NCBI RefSeq assembly: GCF_007970805.1
Contig: NZ_CP042433.1
Span: forward strand, 2,418,001 to 2,482,000
DNA from: Flavisolibacter ginsenosidimutans
GTDB lineage: Bacteria; Bacteroidota; Bacteroidia; Chitinophagales; Chitinophagaceae
Reading direction: 5' to 3'
Length of the DNA: 64,000 nt
The notes below the pieces were generated by a model that worked only from the letters and a program-made list of their open reading frames with translations, was not told where the DNA came from and searched no databases. Positions 51,698 to 59,661 of this stretch are shown in pieces. How positions within the stretch are numbered: the first letter of the stretch is position 1; the number at the start of each line of letters is the position of its first letter. Position numbers and translations under genes: made by a program.

Positions 51698-54088
51698 CTA
51701 CTCCGCCATCATTTGCTTAACAACGGCTTCAATCTCTTCCGCATTGGGCTTGCTGAAATAATCGCCGTCGCTGCCGTATGGCGGACGGTGTGCTTTGGCA
51801 GAGATGGTCCGCGGGGCTACGTCCAAATAACGATAACCGCCCTGCACTTCCATTACTTGTTGGAACATGTAAGCCGTGGCGCCGCCCGGCACGTCTTCGT
51901 CAATAAAGACAATGCGGTTCGTCTTTTTGAGGGAGTCTAAAATTTTGAGATGAATGTCAAAAGGCAGCAGCGTTTGCACGTCCACCACTTCACAATGAAT
52001 GTTTCTTTTCTCCAGCAATTGCGCAGCTTCCATCACAACGCGAAGCGTAGAACCATAGGTAACGACGGTTACGTCGCTTCCTTCTTTCACAATTTCCGGT
52101 GTGCCCAGCGGAACGGTAAAGTCCAAAAGATTTGACGGTAATTTTTCCTTCAACCGGTAGCCGTTCAGGCATTCAATCACAATGGCCGGATCGTTGCCTT
52201 GCAGCAGCGTGTTGTACAAACCCGCAGCCTGCACCATGTTTCGCGGAACGCAAACCCACATGCCGCGCAAAGAGTTTATCACCATTCCCATTGGCGAACC
52301 GCTGTGCCAGATGCCTTCCAGCCGGTGGCCCCTTGTACGCACAATGATTGGACAGCTTTGCTGCCCTTTGGTGCGGTAATGAAGCGTGGCAGCGTCGTCA
52401 CTCAGGGGTTCCAAACCGTAGAGCAAGTAATCGAGGTACTGAATTTCGGCAATGGGCCGCAAGCCCCGCATGGCAAGGCCTATACCCTGTCCCATGATGG
52501 TAAGTTCGCGAATGCCGGTGTCAAAAATTCTGTCTTCGCCGTGCTTTGCCTGCAAGCCGGAAAAGCCCTGGTTTACATCGCCGATGAAGCCCAAATCTTC
52601 GCCAAAAGCCAGCACTTTTGGATTGGCCGCAAACAGTTTATCGAAGTAACGGTTGAGCACTTCAAAGCCGTTCATCGTTGGCGCATCGGCAGCGTATTGA
52701 ACCTTTGTTTCCGGAATCTTCAACGTACTCTTTGAGCCTTCGTTGTATAAATGTGAGTTGTAAAGCTCTTTGGCTTCCTTGAGCAGGTCGTTGTAAAAAT
52801 CGTTCAGCCAATAAGCCGTATCGCGATTGGCAACAGTGTTTAAAGCTGCGCTTAAAACACGCATCACATCGCGGCGCAGCGGCTCACGGATGCTTTGAAG
52901 TTCTTTCACCAAAGCATTGATGCTGTTCGCAGACGCCGCGTCTTTTGATGCTACGTCATTCATCAATTCAACGGCCTTCGTCACTTGCTGTTTGATGGGC
53001 AACAAGTAAGCTTCCCAAGCTTTCAAGCGGCTTTGGCGCACGCTGTTCTTTGCTTCGGCTTCAATGTCGTCCAGTTCTTCTTCCTCTGCCAAAACGTTGG
53101 ACAAAATCCACTCCCGCATTTTTTTCAGGCAGTCCCATTCCCGCTCCCAGGACAGGCGTTCCGCGGTCTTGTACCGTTCGTGGCTGCCCGAAGTAGAATG
53201 GCCTTGCGGCTGCGTAATTTCTTCAACGTGAAAAAGAGCCGGCGTATGGGTTTCTCTTGCCAAACGAATTCCTTCTTCAAAGGCTTCGCACATGCCGGCG
53301 TAGTCCCAGCCTTTCACTTTGTAGATGTTGAAGCCGTTGGTGTCGTCTTCTTTTTGAAATCCTTTGAGGGCTTCGGAAATAGAACCTTTGGTGGTTTGGT
53401 ATTTTTTGGGGACGGAAATGCCGTAGCCGTCGTCCCATACAAATACGGCCATGGGCACTTGTAGCACACCAGCCGCATTGATGCTTTCCCAAAAATGCCC
53501 TTCAGAAGTAGAAGCATCGCCGATGGTAACAAAGCAAACTTCGTTGCCGTTGTTTGACAAATCAGAAAACTGTTTTAGCGCAGGAATGTTGCGGAAACTT
53601 TTCGAGGCAAAGGCCAGCCCAAGGCCACGCGGCATTTGACCGGCGGTTGGCGCAATGTCGGCGGTAATGTTTTTTCGCTCGGCCAAAGGCAGCCAATCAC
53701 CGTTTTCATTAACAAAAGGCGTGGCAAAATGCGACACCATCTGGCGACCCGCACTGAAAGGATCGTGTGAAAGATCAGGATCGGCATAAAGCTGGGCGAA
53801 GAATTGCTCAACAGTTGCCAGTTCGGTGGCAAAAGCAAAGGTTTGGTCACGGTAATAACCCGAACGAAAATCGCCGGGCTGAAAGAACTTGGCCATCGCC
53901 ACCTGCGCCAGCTCTTTGCCGTCGCCAAAGATGCCGAACTTGGCCTTGCCGGTTAACACTTCTTTGCGGCCAAGCAAGCCGGCTTCGCGGCTCAGGCAGG
54001 CAATGCGGTAATCCTGCAATACTTCGGCCCGAAAGTTTTCAAACGACAACCGTTCCAGCGAACTGCTTTGCATCGTCAGATTTTCCAT
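51698..54088 (-). CDS. 2-oxo acid dehydrogenase E1, alpha and beta fused
   Basis: The 796-residue protein joins the two E1 halves. Residues about 20-330 are the alpha part with the thiamine diphosphate motif GDASTSEGHFWESINAAG ... VWDDGYGIS. A linker follows to about 470. Residues about 480-796 are the beta part, starting EVLNRYFDKLFAANPKVLAFGEDLG and including GIGLAMRGLRPIAEIQYLDYLLYGLEPL. Fused E1 of this type serve branched-chain oxo acid dehydrogenases in Bacteroidota; the exact substrate is inferred. E2 and E3 genes are not nearby. A TATTTTCG box (54093-54100) ends four bases before the ATG. Confidence 0.92.
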   Translation of the reverse strand: MENLTMQSSSLERLSFENFRAEVLQDYRIACLSREAGLLGRKEVLTGKAKFGIFGDGKELAQVAMAKFFQPGDFRSGYYRDQTFAFATELATVEQFFAQLYADPDLSHDPFSAGRQMVSHFATPFVNENGDWLPLAERKNITADIAPTAGQMPRGLGLAFASKSFRNIPALKQFSDLSNNGNEVCFVTIGDASTSEGHFWESINAAGVLQVPMAVFVWDDGYGISVPKKYQTTKGSISEALKGFQKEDDTNGFNIYKVKGWDYAGMCEAFEEGIRLARETHTPALFHVEEITQPQGHSTSGSHERYKTAERLSWEREWDCLKKMREWILSNVLAEEEELDDIEAEAKNSVRQSRLKAWEAYLLPIKQQVTKAVELMNDVASKDAASANSINALVKELQSIREPLRRDVMRVLSAALNTVANRDTAYWLNDFYNDLLKEAKELYNSHLYNEGSKSTLKIPETKVQYAADAPTMNGFEVLNRYFDKLFAANPKVLAFGEDLGFIGDVNQGFSGLQAKHGEDRIFDTGIRELTIMGQGIGLAMRGLRPIAEIQYLDYLLYGLEPLSDDAATLHYRTKGQQSCPIIVRTRGHRLEGIWHSGSPMGMVINSLRGMWVCVPRNMVQAAGLYNTLLQGNDPAIVIECLNGYRLKEKLPSNLLDFTVPLGTPEIVKEGSDVTVVTYGSTLRVVMEAAQLLEKRNIHCEVVDVQTLLPFDIHLKILDSLKKTNRIVFIDEDVPGGATAYMFQQVMEVQGGYRYLDVAPRTISAKAHRPPYGSDGDYFSKPNAEEIEAVVKQMMAE

Positions 54089-54092
54089 GCGG

Positions 54093-54100
54093 CGAAAATA
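54093..54100 (-). promoter_or_regulatory. -7 promoter box of E1 fusion gene
   Basis: The minus strand reads TATTTTCG, one mismatch from TAnnTTTG, ending four bases before the start codon, so the transcript would be nearly leaderless. Confidence 0.4.
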
Positions 54101-54283
54101 AGATATTGGGATAATGGGATATTATGACATTACGCTGTTTATTTACGCACGAGTGATCCACAAAGTGAAGAACAACTCACCCTTTAAAGTCAATGCCGCA
54201 ATATCATCTCCATTATCCCTTCCTCCCCGCCGTTAAAAAAAGCCAAATTGTCGGCCGGTATTCGTTTTACGCCATCTTTCTTT

Positions 54284-54291
54284 TATTTTTG
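54284..54291 (+). promoter_or_regulatory. -7 promoter box of DUF1573 gene pair
   Basis: TATTTTTG matches TAnnTTTG exactly and lies 16 bases before the ATG at 54308. Confidence 0.5.
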
Positions 54292-54307
54292 GGCAGAACC
54301 TTTTGTT

Positions 54308-54745
54308 ATGAAAAAAATCTTCGCCTTTTTGTTTGTGCTGGTTGCTTTTGGTACAGTTCACGCACAAACCGCCGCTTCTGCCGATGTGCTGCGTGTGAAA
54401 GAAGAAGAGTTTGATTTTGGCACCATCCCACAGGGAAAACCCGTTTACCATTTTTTTAAAATTGAGAACAATGGACTTGTTCCCCTAAAGCTCGACAACG
54501 TGCAGGCTTCCTGCGGTTGCACCACGCCGGAATGGAACAAGGAAGCCATCGCTGCCGGTGGTGCCGACCAGATTAAAGTAGGTTACAACGCCGCAGCAGA
54601 AGGGCCGTTCACAAAAATTATTACCGTCACATACAACGGGAACACCACAAAACAAATCAGAATAAAGGGAACGGTTTGGAAAGCGCCTGCGGGGTCTGCT
54701 CCAGCCAATACCGCTGTTGGCTTTTTAAAAAATCAAATGCAATAA
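54308..54745 (+). CDS. DUF1573 exported protein (first of tandem pair)
   Basis: The 145-residue protein has a signal peptide ending GTVHAQ and a DUF1573 immunoglobulin-like domain: FDFGTIPQGKPVYHFFKIENNGLVPLKLDNVQASCGCTTPEW with the conserved CGCT, then AGGADQIKVGYNAAAEGPFTKIITVTYNG. It is most likely periplasmic. Function is unknown; the CGCT pair may be redox-active or bind metal. The second paralogue begins four bases after the stop. ATG 54308 is preferred to 54248, which lies upstream of the promoter box. Confidence 0.88.
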   Translation: MKKIFAFLFVLVAFGTVHAQTAASADVLRVKEEEFDFGTIPQGKPVYHFFKIENNGLVPLKLDNVQASCGCTTPEWNKEAIAAGGADQIKVGYNAAAEGPFTKIITVTYNGNTTKQIRIKGTVWKAPAGSAPANTAVGFLKNQMQ

Positions 54746-54749
54746 AACA

Positions 54750-55247
54750 ATGAAAAAACTCTTCTTCTTCGCCGCCGCTCTGGTTGCCGGCATTGGCGCC
54801 ATCGCTCAACAAAAAACCGACGAGGTTGTCAAACTTAGCTCCGACAAGTACGACTTCGGAAAAATCAAGCAGGGCGTTCCGGTTACGACCTACTTTACCA
54901 TCACCAACATTTCTGACAAGCCCGTTGTGATTGAATCGGCAACAGCCGGTTGTGGTTGCACCACGCCGGAATATTCCAAAGAGCCCATCCCCGCCGGTGG
55001 AACCAGCAAGCTGAAAGTTGGTTACAACGCGGCCAACATCGGACCTTTCACCAAACCTGTAACGGTTAAGCTGGCCGGTGTAAGCGATACAAAGCAAGTG
55101 CTGATTACCGGTGAAGTACAAGACGCCGCAACCTTTGATGCAACGGCAAAAACAGAAGCCGCCAAGCCTACTCCCGCTGCCGCTTCCACGGTAACAGAGG
55201 TAAAAACGAAAACAAAAGTCAAAACGACGAAGAAAGCTTCTAAATAA
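54750..55247 (+). CDS. DUF1573 exported protein (second of tandem pair)
   Basis: The 165-residue paralogue has signal peptide (GIGAIAQ), YDFGKIKQGVPVTTYFTITNISDKPVVIESATAGCGCTTPEYSKEPIPAGGTSKLKVGYNAANIGPFTKPVTVKLAG, with CGCT again, and an added Ala/Thr/Lys-rich tail of 35 residues. Tight spacing with the first copy indicates one operon and an old tandem duplication. Confidence 0.9.
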   Translation: MKKLFFFAAALVAGIGAIAQQKTDEVVKLSSDKYDFGKIKQGVPVTTYFTITNISDKPVVIESATAGCGCTTPEYSKEPIPAGGTSKLKVGYNAANIGPFTKPVTVKLAGVSDTKQVLITGEVQDAATFDATAKTEAAKPTPAAASTVTEVKTKTKVKTTKKASK

Positions 55248-55253
55248 ATTTTG

Positions 55254-55284
55254 AATCCCTCGCCAAAAGCGGGGGATTTTTTTG
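55254..55284 (+). terminator. terminator after DUF1573 pair
   Basis: AATCCCTCGC (55254-55263) pairs with GCGGGGGATT (55269-55278), with one wobble, and is followed by a run of T. Confidence 0.85.
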
Positions 55285-55395
55285 TCGGTTTGTTTGCTTT
55301 CTAAAAAAAACTTGCTCTCAGCCTGAAAAACGAACAAGGGTAGAATCCCTTTCCTGTAAAGAAGTTTCTCCGCCTCTTTATCACCGGCTATCCAC

Positions 55396-55863
55396 TTAGC
55401 GGTTCAATTGATAAATTGCAAAGTTTAAGGTTGCCGCAAAGCTTACCCAACTAATGTATGGCACCAACAACCAAGCGGCTGTTTTGCTGAATTTTGCAAA
55501 TGAAAAGATGGTCAGCAAAATCAGCAGCCATAAAACAACAATGTCAACCAGCGCCAGGGCTATGCGGTGCTGACTAAAAAAGATGAAAGACCACAAAAAG
55601 TTCAACACCAACTGCAAACTCCACAAAATGATCGCTCCCCTTTTTCCCGGTGCATTTTGTTTCCAAACCAGGTACAAGGCAATTCCCATTAAAATGTAAA
55701 GTACTGTCCAAACCGGGGCAAAAAGCCAGTTGGGCGGTTGCCACGCAGGTTTTTGAATCGTTGTGAACCAGCGGTCAATTCCGGCTTGAGTAAACAATGC
55801 CGCAATGCCGCCCACCGAAAGCGGCAACGCCAAACTAAAAACAAGTTTTATCCAACTCTTCAT
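55396..55863 (-). CDS. tspO: TspO/MBR family tryptophan-rich sensory protein
   Basis: The 155-residue protein has five predicted helices and TspO markers: AALFTQAGIDRWFTTIQKPAWQPPNWLFAPVWTVLYILMGIALYLVWK, then LQLVLNFLWSFIFFSQHRIALALVDIVVLWLLILLTI and LLVPYISWVSFAATLNFAIYQLN. TspO binds porphyrins and sterol-like ligands and is linked to stress responses. It is preceded by the DUF3810 gene on the same strand. Confidence 0.93.
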   Translation of the reverse strand: MKSWIKLVFSLALPLSVGGIAALFTQAGIDRWFTTIQKPAWQPPNWLFAPVWTVLYILMGIALYLVWKQNAPGKRGAIILWSLQLVLNFLWSFIFFSQHRIALALVDIVVLWLLILLTIFSFAKFSKTAAWLLVPYISWVSFAATLNFAIYQLNR

Positions 55864-55889
55864 ATTATCAACAACAAGCCGGCGTTCAT

Positions 55890-56984
55890 TTAGATGGCTG
55901 CTCCGCCAAATTTTTTCATGTACCCAATCAGGTAGGCAATCACCTCGTTGTAAGTAGCGCTACCTTGGGGTTGGTTGTTTAGCTTTAAATATTTGTCATA
56001 AGCGCCGCTCATTAACGGCTCAATGAAGTTTCGGCTTTGCAAAAGATAAAGCCGCAAATCACGTACGTCCCATTTTACACGGGGCAGAATATTTTTGCGC
56101 AAGGCTTCCGTCAACTCCTTATTGGACGTCATCGTGCATTCGAAGATGGCATCGCGGTACATCTCAAAATAAGCTGAATAAAGAAAGTTGGGATCACCCG
56201 AATTTTTGCACGTCAGGTAGGCAACAAAGTTGGCTTCGTTTTCTTTGGCATAGCCCAGTTGGTGCGCCATTTCGTGGGTTACCACAAAGGGTTTTAAAAA
56301 CACGGGAATATCGGTTTTTATTTGTGCCTCGCCCGAAAACGGATTGTAATAACCGGTAAAGCCAAACCAATGACCGACGGGTGTAAAAAGCGAAGGCTTG
56401 ATGGAAGGACGGGAATAAATTAAAAAGGGCAACGAATGCTCTGTGTTTCGATATGCCTCCTCTCCTTTTGCAAACAAAACCTTTTTTTCGTTGTACCGTA
56501 AGCGTTGTACCGAGTCAATCTTCACTGCGTAATCGTTTAACCGTTGCTGCAAAACGGTTGTAAGGTCAAACAAATCCTGCACGCTGTACGGTTGAAGTGA
56601 AATGCCCAATTGCTTTGCAATTCCCTGCCGGTAATAATTCAAGCCCCAGAAAAGGGAGAAAACAAGATAAACCAACAAGGCCAGTTTCAGGTATTTGCGC
56701 AACAGCATCCACGACAAGTAAGCCTTTGCCTGCCGGTGCTTTAAAAGCCGGAGCAGCTTCCACACTTTTAGCACAAGCCAGATGAAAGCAGCGATGTAAG
56801 CCAGATCGCCAAGGCTGAACGGAATCCACCCGAACAGCCACCGGAGTGTTTTTGAAAGTCCGGGATAAAGGCCGAACGTATAGTAACGCTCCACCCATGC
56901 GGCGTTGAAAGAAAAGAGTTTTAGCAGAACGGCAAGAAAAACAAGAAGCAAAAGAAAGCGGTCACGGAACAGGGCTTTGAACAT
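55890..56984 (-). CDS. DUF3810 family membrane protein with HExxH zinc site
   Basis: The 364-residue protein has three N-terminal membrane helices and a large domain with the zinc-metallopeptidase motif THEMAHQLGYAKENEANFVAYL, where HEMAH and a downstream Glu would bind zinc. Family members are annotated DUF3810 in Bacteroidota; the peptidase function is predicted, not shown. ATG 56984 is used because a TTG at 57020 lies inside a TATTTTGA promoter-like box. TspO follows 26 bases after the stop. Confidence 0.85.
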   Translation of the reverse strand: MFKALFRDRFLLLLVFLAVLLKLFSFNAAWVERYYTFGLYPGLSKTLRWLFGWIPFSLGDLAYIAAFIWLVLKVWKLLRLLKHRQAKAYLSWMLLRKYLKLALLVYLVFSLFWGLNYYRQGIAKQLGISLQPYSVQDLFDLTTVLQQRLNDYAVKIDSVQRLRYNEKKVLFAKGEEAYRNTEHSLPFLIYSRPSIKPSLFTPVGHWFGFTGYYNPFSGEAQIKTDIPVFLKPFVVTHEMAHQLGYAKENEANFVAYLTCKNSGDPNFLYSAYFEMYRDAIFECTMTSNKELTEALRKNILPRVKWDVRDLRLYLLQSRNFIEPLMSGAYDKYLKLNNQPQGSATYNEVIAYLIGYMKKFGGAAI

Positions 56985-57085
56985 AGATTTGCCGGGGAAT
57001 TCGTTAAAATCTTCGCTCAAAATACACTCTTTCCCGCGTTTTCCTTTACCTTCGCCTCCCGCAAAAAAGCGGGACAGTTGATGAC

Positions 57086-57631
57086 ATGAACAGCCGGCGT
57101 GAATTTGAGATTGCTTTTGTTGGATTAAAGCCCGGTGTTCACGAATTTACCTACGAAATCACAGATAGATTCTTTGAAGAATACGGCGAACAGGACTTCT
57201 GGGATTGCCAGGCCGCGGTAAAGCTGTTACTGGAAAAGACACCCAACTTTATGATGTTGCGCTTCCAGGTGGGCGGCACGGTAAAAGTGGTTTGCGACCG
57301 GTGCAGTTCAAATCTTCCGCTGAATTTGTTTGAAGACTTTACCGTTACGGTAAAGGCCGTGGAAAACCCGGAGGAAATGAACGACACCGAAGAAGACCCG
57401 GACGTTTATTACATCTCCCGTGGCGAAAGCCACCTGCACGTGGCGCCCATGATTTACGAATTTGTAAATCTAAGCATCCCCATGCAAAAGGAATGCGAGT
57501 ATGAGGCCATGGACGGCCCTTATTGCAATCCGGCAGCAAGAGAAGCCTTGGAAAAAATGAAAAAGGCCGAAGAAGAAAAAGAAAATCCGTTGTGGAAAGG
57601 ATTGGAAAAATTCAAAGGATTGGAAGAGTAA
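57086..57631 (+). CDS. DUF177/YceD family protein
   Basis: The 181-residue protein has the DUF177 zinc-like motif CDRCSSNLPLNLFEDFTVTVKAVE, and the end MQKECEYEAMDGPYCNPAAREALEKM. In most bacteria this gene precedes rpmF, as here. The homologue YceD takes part in ribosome and 23S rRNA precursor handling. A TACCTTCG box lies near 57048-57055. Confidence 0.92.
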   Translation: MNSRREFEIAFVGLKPGVHEFTYEITDRFFEEYGEQDFWDCQAAVKLLLEKTPNFMMLRFQVGGTVKVVCDRCSSNLPLNLFEDFTVTVKAVENPEEMNDTEEDPDVYYISRGESHLHVAPMIYEFVNLSIPMQKECEYEAMDGPYCNPAAREALEKMKKAEEEKENPLWKGLEKFKGLEE

Positions 57632-57690
57632 ATAAATAGTCAATTTTAATCACAAACAATAATTAGAAATCTCGTTTAAATATCTGAGTT

Positions 57691-57885
57691 ATGCCAAATC
57701 CCAAACGCAGACATTCGCAGCAAAGAAGCGCCAAGCGCAGAACGCACTACAAAGCTGAAGCCGCCACGCTTTCTACCGATAAAACTACGGGTGAATTGCA
57801 CGTTCGTCACCGTGCACACGTGAGCGAAGGTAAACTGTACTACAAAGGACAGGTGGTTGCCGAAACATCGCCCATCAAGAAATAA
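57691..57885 (+). CDS. rpmF: 50S ribosomal protein L32
   Basis: The 64 residues begin MPNPKRRHSQQRSAKRRTHYKAEA, the L32 pattern. The two CxxC zinc pairs found in many L32 proteins are absent, a zinc-independent form. It lies 59 bases after the DUF177 gene, in the canonical DUF177-rpmF-plsX order. Confidence 0.95.
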   Translation: MPNPKRRHSQQRSAKRRTHYKAEAATLSTDKTTGELHVRHRAHVSEGKLYYKGQVVAETSPIKK

Positions 57886-57921
57886 GCGCAACGAAATTTT
57901 GCCTTATCCATTTTCCCCCAC

Positions 57922-57950
57922 TTGGCGGGATAATGGATTTTTTATTTTTG
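57922..57950 (+). promoter_or_regulatory. promoter of plsX
   Basis: TTG (57922-57924), an 18-base spacer and TATTTTTG (57943-57950) match the Bacteroidota consensus. The box ends seven bases before the plsX ATG. Confidence 0.65.
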
Positions 57951-57957
57951 GGACAAT

Positions 57958-58899
57958 ATGAAGATAGGCATTGACGCCATGGGCGGCGACTTCGCTCCAC
58001 ACGAAGTGCTCAAGGGTGTAAAAGATTATTTACAGGAAGCAGGCGACGCAGCGCAAGTGGTTTTGATTGGCGATGAAGAAAAACTGAACGCCCTGCTGGC
58101 CGGTGCGGACTTGCCGCAAGCATCTTATTCGGTTGTGCACGCACCGCAGGTCATTGACATGCACGAGCACCCGACCAAGGCTTTGAAAGAAAAGCCGCAA
58201 TCCTCTATAGCTGTAGGCTTTGGAGCCCTGGCGAAGGGCCATACGGATGCGTTCATCAGTGCGGGCAATACCGGTGCCATGCTCGTTGGCGCTTTGTACT
58301 CGCTCAAAACCATCGAAGGCGTTTTGCGCCCCACCATCTCCACCATCATTCCAAAGGAAGCCGGGCAAACGGGTTTGCTGCTCGACGTAGGCCTCAACTC
58401 CGATTGCAAGCCCGAACAACTGAACCAGTTTGCCATCATGGGCAGCGTTTACGCACAAAACATTTTGGGCATTAATAAGCCGCGTGTGGCTTTGTTGAAC
58501 ATCGGCGAAGAAGAAGGCAAGGGCAATCTTTTGGCGCAAGCCACTTATCCCCTCTTGAAAGAAAACAAGCACATAAATTTTGTGGGCAATGCCGAAGGCC
58601 GCGATATTTTCATTGACAAAGCCGACGTGCTTGTGTGCGACGGCTTCACCGGCAACATCGTTTTAAAAATGGCCGAAAGCCTTTTTGAAATCACCGAACG
58701 CAAAGGCATCAAGCACGAATACTTCGATCTTTTCAATTTTGAAAATTACGGCGGCACGCCGGTGCTCGGCATCAACAAGCCGGTGATTATCGGCCACGGA
58801 ATTTCCAAAGCAAAAGCCTTTAAAAACATGCTGGCGCTGGCGCAGAAGATGATTGAGAAAGACATCATGCAGAAGCTTGCGGCGGAGTTAAAGCCTTAA
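57958..58899 (+). CDS. plsX: phosphate acyltransferase PlsX
   Basis: The 313-residue enzyme begins MKIGIDAMGGDFAPHEVLKG and includes MHEHPTKALKEKPQSSIAVG, AFISAGNTGAML and the phosphate-site region VGNAEGRDIF with FDLFNFENYGGTPVLGINK. It converts acyl-ACP to acyl phosphate at the start of phospholipid synthesis. The acyltransferase PlsY and fabH, which often follow, are not adjacent. Confidence 0.97.
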   Translation: MKIGIDAMGGDFAPHEVLKGVKDYLQEAGDAAQVVLIGDEEKLNALLAGADLPQASYSVVHAPQVIDMHEHPTKALKEKPQSSIAVGFGALAKGHTDAFISAGNTGAMLVGALYSLKTIEGVLRPTISTIIPKEAGQTGLLLDVGLNSDCKPEQLNQFAIMGSVYAQNILGINKPRVALLNIGEEEGKGNLLAQATYPLLKENKHINFVGNAEGRDIFIDKADVLVCDGFTGNIVLKMAESLFEITERKGIKHEYFDLFNFENYGGTPVLGINKPVIIGHGISKAKAFKNMLALAQKMIEKDIMQKLAAELKP

Positions 58900-59109
58900 C
58901 GTACTTTGACGATTAGCAACAGAAGCTGTTGGCAAGTTTTGTTACCAGCTGATGTAATTCTTGGCATCACCTGTTGCGTCGCACTCTTGTGCGTTCGGTA
59001 ATTCTATTCAGCAACTTAGCCGCGGGTATAAAATTTTGTTGATTAGCAGAGTATATTTATACCCGCAGTTGCGGCAATGCAACTGTTAGCGGCAAGTGGC
59101 TCAACCACC
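58900..59109 (+). repeat. attC-like hairpin region upstream of cassette gene
   Basis: GCGGGTATAAA (59022-59032) and its exact complement TTTATACCCGC (59056-59066) form an 11-bp stem. The region then ends in GCAACTGTTAGCGGC, where GTTAGCGGC (59085-59093) mirrors GCCGCTAAC downstream of the gene (59446-59454). No gene is visible here. The inverted copy of the dispersed repeat lies at 58973-58996. Confidence 0.5.
58973..58996 (-). repeat. dispersed palindromic repeat, inverted copy left of cassette 2
   Basis: The minus strand carries GAAC plus the core GCACAAGAGTGCGACGCAAC, identical over 24 bases to the copy at 59596-59619 but in opposite orientation. The two bracket the cassette gene at 59110. 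Confidence 0.85.
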
Positions 59110-59442
59110 ATGATAGATTTAGAAAACAAATTTGAATTACCCCTTGAACTTCCAGAGCCCTGGTATTGGACAAGCCAAGCATTGACCGAACAACTGCAAA
59201 AGGAAATAAGTTCAAAGCATCTCCTATACGGTAAGCAAGCTAAAACCATAGCCCGTAGACAGGACAATGATGACGTCCTTTTTCAGCTATCAAACAATGA
59301 CTACGGTTATGCCGTTGTGCATTTGACCTGGTCGGAGTACAGCCATGCCGATGGAAAATATCCAAAGACCATACTTTACAAAGACTGGCAAGACGTTTAT
59401 ACAAACCGCATATTAATGGACAAAGCTGAATTTGAACTATGA
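59110..59442 (+). CDS. cassette gene of unknown function
   Basis: The 110-residue product has no signal peptide or membrane segment. It reads IDLENKFELPLELPEPWYW, HLLYGKQAKTIARRQDNDDVLFQLSNNDYGYAVVHLTW and KYPKTILYKDWQDVYTNRILMD. This looks like a small mixed alpha/beta cytosolic protein with a beta-rich centre. I do not recognise the family. The position between GTTAGCGGC and GCCGCTAAC and the more AT-rich base use than the neighbours suggest lateral acquisition. Immunity-type or effector-type roles are common for such cassette genes but are not supported by any motif. Confidence 0.75.
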   Translation: MIDLENKFELPLELPEPWYWTSQALTEQLQKEISSKHLLYGKQAKTIARRQDNDDVLFQLSNNDYGYAVVHLTWSEYSHADGKYPKTILYKDWQDVYTNRILMDKAEFEL

Positions 59443-59445
59443 CCA

Positions 59446-59582
59446 GCCGCTAACAAAATGTTTCTGCAATGGTGGCGGTATGAACTCAATCCGCTTTTGA
59501 AATACTATTGAACCACATAACTTTGATCCAGCAACAGGAAGACAACTGCCACCACTGGCAGAAACACCTGAACCGTTAGTGC
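59446..59582 (+). repeat. attC-like hairpin downstream of cassette gene
   Basis: The left arm (59446-59480) begins GCCGCTAAC and holds TGTTTCTGC-AATGGTGGCGGT. The right arm, in reverse complement (59582 back to 59545), begins GCACTAACGGTT and holds TGTTTCTGCCAGTGGTGGCAGT. About 20 of 22 bases in the inner block match with one extrahelical base. The outer ends are CTAAC and GTTAG. A spacer of 64 bases separates the arms. This is the clearest attC-like structure in the window. Confidence 0.55.
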
Positions 59583-59619
59583 TCAATAGCGATAAGAACG
59601 CACAAGAGTGCGACGCAAC
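59583..59619 (+). repeat. dispersed palindromic repeat, direct copy right of cassette 2
   Basis: GAAC plus the core GCACAAGAGTGCGACGCAAC at 59596-59619, preceded by CTCAATAGCGATAA, forms a 24-bp perfect inverted pair with the copy at 58973-58996. Beyond the 24 bases the pair stays loosely similar (CTATTCAGCAAC against CTATTGAGCAC) for about 20 more bases. Confidence 0.85.
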
Positions 59620-59661
59620 GAAAGCTCAATAGATAGACAAACGTTCGGTTCAAAAAACCTC

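Noticed and set aside
56985..57020. TTG start for the DUF3810 gene
   Set aside because: The TTG overlaps a TATTTTGA promoter-like box; ATG 56984 begins the membrane helix normally.
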